Origin: Kiloniellaceae bacterium
GTDB taxonomy: Bacteria; Pseudomonadota; Alphaproteobacteria; Kiloniellales; J153
Length of the DNA stretch: 64,000 bases
Direction: 5' to 3'
Assembly (NCBI GenBank): GCA_021776095.1
Contig: JAJFGO010000003.1
Coordinates: 62,001 to 126,000 of the forward strand
The notes below the pieces were generated by a model. That model saw nothing but the letters and a program-made list of their open reading frames with translations. It was not told where the DNA came from and searched no databases. The translations under genes and the position numbers were made by a program. Positions 59,221-64,000 of the stretch are shown piece after piece (position 1 is the first letter of the stretch; every line of letters begins with the position of its first letter).

Positions 59221-61869
59221 ATGCTGGAAAAGACCTATCGGCCCGCACAGGTCGAGGCGGAGCATTATGCCCGGTGGGAGAAGGACGGCGACTTCGCCGC
59301 CAATACGGATTCCAACGCAGCCCCCTACACAATCATGATGCCGCCGCCGAACGTGACCGGCAGCTTGCACATGGGCCACGCGCTCAACTCAACCATTCAG
59401 GACATCCTGATTCGCTACAACCGCATGCGCGGCCAGGATGCCCTGTGGCAGCCTGGCATGGACCATGCCGGCATCGCGACCCAGATGGTGGTCGAACGGC
59501 AATTGGGCGCGCAGGGCATCCATCGGCGCGACCTGGGCCGCGACACCTTCGTGGAGAAGGTCTGGGAATGGAAAGCGGAGTCGGGCGGTACCATCACACA
59601 GCAGTTGCGCCGCCTGGGCACCTCGCCCGATTGGCCGCGCGAGCGCTTCACTATGGACGACGGCTTGTCCAAGGCGGTGCGCAAGGTTTTCGTCGATCTG
59701 CATAAGCAAGATCTGATCTTTCGCGACAAGCGTCTGGTGAACTGGGACCCGAAGCTGCACACGGCGATTTCGGACCTGGAGGTCGAGCAGAAAGAGATCA
59801 AAGGCCACCTCTGGCACTTCAAATATCCGGTCGAGGGCGCGGATGGGACCACTATCGTGGTGGCCACGACGCGGCCGGAAACCATGCTGGGCGACACCGG
59901 CGTTGCCGTGCATCCCGAGGATGAGCGTTACGCGGACCTAATCGGCAAGCACGTGATTCTGCCCCTGGTCGGCCGGCGCATTCCCATCGTCGCCGACGAC
60001 TATGCTGACCCGGAAACCGGCAGCGGCGCGGTGAAGATCACGCCGGCGCACGACTTCAACGATTTCGACGTCGGCAAGCGGCACGGCCTGGAGATGGTCA
60101 ACATCCTGGACGGCGACGCTCATCTCAACGATGCGGTGCCGGAGAAATACCAGGGGCTCGACCGCTACGAGGCGCGCCGGCAGGTGGTGGCCGACCTGGA
60201 AGAGTTGGACCTGGTGGCGGAGATCGAGGATCACGTCCACATGGTACCGCATGGTGACCGCTCCGGCGTCGCGATCGAGCCATGGCTGACCGACCAGTGG
60301 TATGTGGATGCCGCCACTTTGGCGAAGCCGGCAATCGCGGCGGTCGAGGGTGGCCGGATCAAGTTCGTGCCGAAGAATTGGGAGAACACTTATTTCGAGT
60401 GGATGCGCAACATTCAGCCATGGTGCGTATCCCGGCAAATATGGTGGGGCCACCGGATACCGGCTTGGTACAGTCCCGACGGGACGATCTTCGTCGAGCT
60501 AGACGAAGCCGCGGCGGCAGCGGCGGCCCAGTCGCACTACGGCAAGGCGGTCACGCTGACTCAGGACGAGGACGTTCTCGATACATGGTTTTCCTCGGCG
60601 CTCTGGCCATTCTCGACTCTAGGCTGGCCGGACGAGACCGCGGCGCTCAAACGCTATTATCCGGGCGACACCTTGGTCACCGGTTTCGACATCATTTTCT
60701 TCTGGGTTGCCCGGATGATCATGATGGGCATGCATTTCATGGGTGAGATACCCTTCAGAACTGTCTACATCCATGCCCTGGTGCGCGACGAGCGCGGCCA
60801 GAAGATGTCAAAGTCCAAGGGCAATATCATCGATCCCTTGATGCTGATCGACAAGTACGGCTGCGATGCCTTGCGCTTTACACTCGCTGCGCTTTTGGCC
60901 CAGGGTCGCGATATCAAGCTGTCGGAATCGCGGGTCGAGGGCTATCGCAATTTCGTCACCAAGCTGTGGAATGCGGCGCGTTATTGCCAGATGAACGGCG
61001 CGGCGATTGAGGACGGTTTCGATCCCGCCGGTTGCAAGCAGATCGTCAACCGCTGGATTGTGGGGAAGTTGGCAGAGACCGCCGGGCAACTGGAGCAAGC
61101 GCTTGAGGCCTATCGGTTCAACGATGCGGCGAACACGCTTTATCATTTCACCTGGAATATCTTCTGCGATTGGTATCTGGAGTTCACCAAGCCGATCCTG
61201 GCCGATGCCGACGCGGCGGCGCAGAAAGAAACCCGCGCCGCTATGGGGTGGGCCCTAGGCCAACTCCTGCACATCATGCACCCCATCGTGCCTTTTGTGA
61301 CTGAGGAGTTGTGGAAGCACCTGGGCGGCAGTGATCGTGGCCCTCTGATCAAGGCGTCCTGGCCCACATTCGACGGCACGTCGATCGATCGGGAGGCGGC
61401 GGCGGAGATGGACTGGGTGATTCGCCTGATCACCGAAGTGCGAGTCGTTCGTGCTGAACTCAACGTGCCGCCCAAGGCGCTGATGCCCTTGTTGGTCCGC
61501 GAGGCGGGGCCGGGCGTGGCGGCGCGGCTGAAGACTCACGTCGATCTCTTGACTCGGCTGGCACGGCTCTCTGAAATTCAGCACACCCCGAACGCAGCGG
61601 TCAGCGGTGCGGTGCCGGTTGTGCTCGACGACATGACGGCCTTGCTGCCCTTGGCCGACGTTATCGACATCGCGCAAGAGCGCGCGCGCCTGAAGCGCGA
61701 GGTCGACAAGGCCGCGGGTGAGATCGATAAAATCGATCGCAAGCTCTCGAACCAAAGCTTTCTAGCCAAGGCACCCGAAGCGGTGGTGGAAGAGCAACGC
61801 GAGCGCCGGGCTGACGCAATCCAGCTGCGCGACAAGCTCGCAGCGGCCCTGGAACGCCTGGCGGGCTAG
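59221..61869 (+). CDS. valS: Valyl-tRNA synthetase
   Basis: The start ATG at 59221 ([16 protein letters not shown]) follows AAAGGA; a longer frame has no support. The 882-residue class I synthetase has the HIGH motif as HMGHAL near residue 50 and KMSKSKGN near residue 528, the editing domain with [17 protein letters not shown], and a C-terminal coiled coil (residues about 815-880). It attaches valine to tRNA(Val). It is about 160 bases after popZ and ends before a strong terminator. Confidence 0.97.
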   Translation: MLEKTYRPAQVEAEHYARWEKDGDFAANTDSNAAPYTIMMPPPNVTGSLHMGHALNSTIQDILIRYNRMRGQDALWQPGMDHAGIATQMVVERQLGAQGIHRRDLGRDTFVEKVWEWKAESGGTITQQLRRLGTSPDWPRERFTMDDGLSKAVRKVFVDLHKQDLIFRDKRLVNWDPKLHTAISDLEVEQKEIKGHLWHFKYPVEGADGTTIVVATTRPETMLGDTGVAVHPEDERYADLIGKHVILPLVGRRIPIVADDYADPETGSGAVKITPAHDFNDFDVGKRHGLEMVNILDGDAHLNDAVPEKYQGLDRYEARRQVVADLEELDLVAEIEDHVHMVPHGDRSGVAIEPWLTDQWYVDAATLAKPAIAAVEGGRIKFVPKNWENTYFEWMRNIQPWCVSRQIWWGHRIPAWYSPDGTIFVELDEAAAAAAAQSHYGKAVTLTQDEDVLDTWFSSALWPFSTLGWPDETAALKRYYPGDTLVTGFDIIFFWVARMIMMGMHFMGEIPFRTVYIHALVRDERGQKMSKSKGNIIDPLMLIDKYGCDALRFTLAALLAQGRDIKLSESRVEGYRNFVTKLWNAARYCQMNGAAIEDGFDPAGCKQIVNRWIVGKLAETAGQLEQALEAYRFNDAANTLYHFTWNIFCDWYLEFTKPILADADAAAQKETRAAMGWALGQLLHIMHPIVPFVTEELWKHLGGSDRGPLIKASWPTFDGTSIDREAAAEMDWVIRLITEVRVVRAELNVPPKALMPLLVREAGPGVAARLKTHVDLLTRLARLSEIQHTPNAAVSGAVPVVLDDMTALLPLADVIDIAQERARLKREVDKAAGEIDKIDRKLSNQSFLAKAPEAVVEEQRERRADAIQLRDKLAAALERLAG

Positions 61870-61904
61870 CGGAAATCTGAAACCCGGCCAATAGCGCTCG
61901 GATA

Positions 61905-61936
61905 CAATAATGGCGGCCCTTGGGCCGCCATTATTG
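61905..61936 (+). terminator. valS terminator
   Basis: CAATAATGGCGGCCC (61905-61919) pairs perfectly with GGGCCGCCATTATTG (61922-61936). The AT-rich outer part gives an A-run before and ATTATTG after the stem, so it could work from both sides. Confidence 0.8.
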
Positions 61937-61982
61937 CTCCAGTTGGGGCCTGGAGCTCTTTAGATGCGCCGAATTGAAGATT

Positions 61983-62138
61983 CTAAAACAGCCAAAGAAC
62001 TGGCACGGCCAAAACGGTCCAAGCGACGCCGCTTACCGTGAGCCAAAACAGCAACGCCTTTCGGGGCGATAGAGGTACGGTACTGTGCGCCCGAGCCGGA
62101 ACGAGGTCGAATGCTCGGTCTTCCGTGGTATCTGTCAT
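61983..62138 (-). CDS. Small membrane protein, 51 residues
   Basis: The start at 62138 gives MTDTTEDRAFDLVPARAHS; a longer frame from 62204 has no support. The N-terminus is polar, and a single helix spans about residues 31-51 (LLFWLTVSGVAWTVLAVPVLW). No binding site stands out and no family is known. It converges with valS past the terminator. Confidence 0.45.
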   Translation of the reverse strand: MTDTTEDRAFDLVPARAHSTVPLSPRKALLFWLTVSGVAWTVLAVPVLWLF

Positions 62139-62283
62139 TGGGCTTGCCCGCTTGTGATACGCTGGTTGACACCATACCGCGAAAAGCCTCTCGCGGATTA
62201 TCAACTGGCGCTTGTCACATAAAGGTCACGCCGCCGTTCTGGAACGCTTTGCCGGGTGAGAGAGCCAGGTTCAGTGATTGTGG

Positions 62284-62718
62284 CTACTTTGGCCAGTTGG
62301 ACTTCAGATCGCCCAACATTTGGTCCATTTGATCGGCGGTGAGTGTGGCGGCGGCCGCTAGGTTCGGCTGCTTTGGCCAACCGGGATCCGGGATCGTGCT
62401 GCCGGCGACCTCAACGGCGCGGGCATAGCGCGGAATCACGTGAAAGTGGACGTGAGGATCGACCATCATCAGCGCCAGGTAATTGAACTTTTCCGGCCCG
62501 TAGGTCGCCGATAAGGCCGTTTCGATCGCAGCAACGACGCCGGGCAACTCAGTCCCGGCGGCTGAGGTGATCTGGCCCAGAGACGTAACATCCTCTTTAC
62601 AAGCGAGGACAAGGCACCCGGCGGTCACTTGCTCTGGCCGCAGCAGCACGACCCAGTGCTCGGCCTCGGCCACCAGGCTCTGCGGGTATCCGAAGCGCAA
62701 CATCGTTTGGTTTGCCAT
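62284..62718 (-). CDS. HIT-family protein
   Basis: The 144-residue protein has the histidine triad in MVDPHVHFHVIPRYARAV (HVHFHV), the catalytic motif of nucleotide hydrolases and transferases of the HIT family. The N-terminal MLRFGYPQSLVAEAEHWVVLLRPEQ and LVLACKEDVTSL also fit. It would cleave phosphoramidate or dinucleotide bonds; the substrate is unknown. It follows panC by 25 bases on the same strand. Confidence 0.88.
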   Translation of the reverse strand: MANQTMLRFGYPQSLVAEAEHWVVLLRPEQVTAGCLVLACKEDVTSLGQITSAAGTELPGVVAAIETALSATYGPEKFNYLALMMVDPHVHFHVIPRYARAVEVAGSTIPDPGWPKQPNLAAAATLTADQMDQMLGDLKSNWPK

Positions 62719-62743
62719 GGCGGTCGCTTTCGTTCGGCGGCGG

Positions 62744-63619
62744 CTACAGTGCGTTGCCGACTGCCAGGTTATCGATCAGGCGGATCTCGCCTAGCCAGGC
62801 GGCAGCGAAAAGCCGGGCCGGACGGTCTGCGCGGTCCAGCGGCCGCAAGTCCCCGGCGGCGCGCAGCTCCAAATAATCGATCGGGTCGAACCCGGCTTGG
62901 GCGAGTTCCGCCCGGCCCTGAGCGAGTGCCGCTTGCGCCGGCGTCGTGCCGGCCGCGAGGCGCGCGGCCAAGGTGCTCAGCGCCCGATAAAGCGCGGGCG
63001 CTTGGGCGCGCTGCGCGGGGGTCAGGCGGCGATTGCGCGACGCGAGCGCGACCCCGTCGGCCTCGCGGACCGTCGGGACCGCCTCGATTTTCACCGGGAT
63101 ATCCAAATCGTGCGCCATGCGCCGCACCACCATGAGCTGCTGGTAATCCTTTTCGCCGAAATAGGCCCGATCCGCCTGAGATTGCAGAAACAGCTTGGCG
63201 ACGACCGTGGCGACCCCCTCCATGTGACCGGGCCGGGTCGCACCGCACAAGCAAGCGGACAGGCCGGCGACCGATACCAGGGTTTGAAATCCCTCGGGAT
63301 AGAATTCTTGGGGCGGCGGCGCGAACAGCAAATCGACCCCTAACTCAGCAAGCTTCGCGGCGTCGCCGGCTTCGTCGCGCGGATAGCGGGAGAGATCGTC
63401 GGCCTGATTGAACTGGATCGGATTGACGAAGATGGTCGCGATGACCCGCGCGCAGTCGGCCTGCGCTCGACGCACAAGTTCCAGGTGCCCCTCGTGCAAG
63501 GCGCCCATAGTCGGCACGATGGCGATGCTCTCCCCGACCTGCCGCCACCCGGCGACCTTTTCGCGCAGGGCGTGGATGCGGCGCACGGTGACCGGCTTTG
63601 CCTCGCTTGGGGCATCCAT
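62744..63619 (-). CDS. panC: Pantothenate synthetase
   Basis: PanC joins pantoate and beta-alanine using ATP to make pantothenate for coenzyme A. The 291-residue protein has the ATP-binding MGALHEGHLELVRRA (HIGH-like HEGH), NPIQFNQADDLSRYPRD, YFGEKDYQQLMVVRRM and VALASRNRRLTPAQR. The length is normal. The ATG at 63619 opens MDAPSEAKPVTVRRIHALRE. No panB is nearby. Confidence 0.95.
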   Translation of the reverse strand: MDAPSEAKPVTVRRIHALREKVAGWRQVGESIAIVPTMGALHEGHLELVRRAQADCARVIATIFVNPIQFNQADDLSRYPRDEAGDAAKLAELGVDLLFAPPPQEFYPEGFQTLVSVAGLSACLCGATRPGHMEGVATVVAKLFLQSQADRAYFGEKDYQQLMVVRRMAHDLDIPVKIEAVPTVREADGVALASRNRRLTPAQRAQAPALYRALSTLAARLAAGTTPAQAALAQGRAELAQAGFDPIDYLELRAAGDLRPLDRADRPARLFAAAWLGEIRLIDNLAVGNAL

Positions 63620-63889
63620 GTTCTGGATCTCTATGTCGTGGACCTGGGCGGACCAAGAAGCTAGGCGGCTAGGCGGCTGTCGAGCAATGATTTTTGTGAT
63701 GCGGATCTTTTGTTGGGTTACGAACGGCCCGCGATCCTAGCCGCCGATCGATCCGTTATTTGGTCCGCGAGGGCGCCTCGGTTAAGCTGCGCCGCCGACG
63801 TCTGGGAGGCGAGTCGGTTGGCGGCAGGGGACGTAGAATTTGGCGAGGGGCAAACAAGCGCGACAACGGGACTTTCGGGAACCGGCAGT

Positions 63890-64000
63890 GTGACGGGGCG
63901 GGCGGATAGCCACGCTGCAGACAACCCGCCACGACTTGAGGTGTGCGGGCTAAGCAAGGCATTTCCAGGCATTCTGGCCAGTGACCGGGTCGACCTAAGG
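63890..64000 (+). CDS. ABC transporter ATP-binding protein, N-terminal part
   Basis: Only the first 37 codons lie in the window. From GTG at 63890 the frame reads to PRLEVCGLSKAFPGILASDR and VDLR, the N-terminal region before Walker A of sugar/nucleoside-type importer ATPases (typical form: LR-I-KRFPGV-AND-VDL). The start is uncertain; a TTG upstream is in frame. The gene runs out of the window. Confidence 0.6.
   Translation, partial: MTGRADSHAADNPPRLEVCGLSKAFPGILASDRVDLR

Overview
The window reads as chromosome of a GC-rich alphaproteobacterium, most likely a Rhodospirillales-type lineage (inference). It carries a PopZ-family polar organiser, an NDUFS4-like complex I accessory subunit, an IalB-family periplasmic protein, CheZ, a TRAP transporter and the run pcm-tolC-popZ-valS. 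No rRNA operon or CRISPR array was seen. Four tRNA genes are present, all on the minus strand: Arg(TCT), Pro(TGG), Asn(GTT) and Cys(GCA).

Core left part (1-28.4 kb): the end of a molybdate ABC transporter (modB, modC); two tRNAs and the complex I subunit; a TRAP transporter operon coupled to an isocitrate-lyase/PEP-mutase family lyase; an FMN/4Fe-4S/FAD oxidoreductase; a sulfur-centred minus-strand run (nudix hydrolase, cysteine synthase, Ala-tRNA editing protein, 3-mercaptopyruvate sulfurtransferase, double GNAT) led by an AraC regulator that faces a cupin lipoprotein; an alpha/beta hydrolase-OsmC fusion; a five-function peptide ABC operon; CheZ; an exported left-handed beta-helix protein paired with an STN/HEAT protein; and two small exported proteins.

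Genomic island (28,414-53,885; 25.46 kb): a serine-recombinase element sits in the 3' end of tRNA-Asn. A 10-bp direct repeat (AATTGGCTCC) marks both ends. Joining the ends in silico extends the recombinase reading frame from the right end into 31 sense codons at the left end, giving a family-like C-terminus, so the boundaries are well supported. A hairpin that looks like the tRNA-Asn terminator is stranded at the left end. The island holds an XRE repressor/ImmA-like protease pair, a primase/DUF3631 replication module, an eight-gene minus-strand operon that starts with a bufferin-type peptide cluster (bufA, bufB, bufC, doxX) and continues with an FMN glutamate-synthase-like protein, a TPP enzyme, an aldehyde dehydrogenase and a RidA protein, a redoxin/LysR pair, and a defence-like right end: a Phd antitoxin with no toxin, hsdM, an hsdR remnant after deletion of hsdS and most of hsdR, a YgjP-like metalloprotease, a PD-(D/E)XK-like protein and a possible abortive-infection protein. 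The recombinase itself has a one-base frameshift, so the island may now be fixed.

Core right part (53.9-64 kb): tRNA-Asn, a DUF6782-like membrane metallopeptidase, tRNA-Cys, a PIMT-family methyltransferase, tolC, popZ, valS, a HIT protein, panC and the first codons of an ABC transporter ATPase. Several genes below 80 codons with good ribosome binding sites were added by reading the DNA directly.
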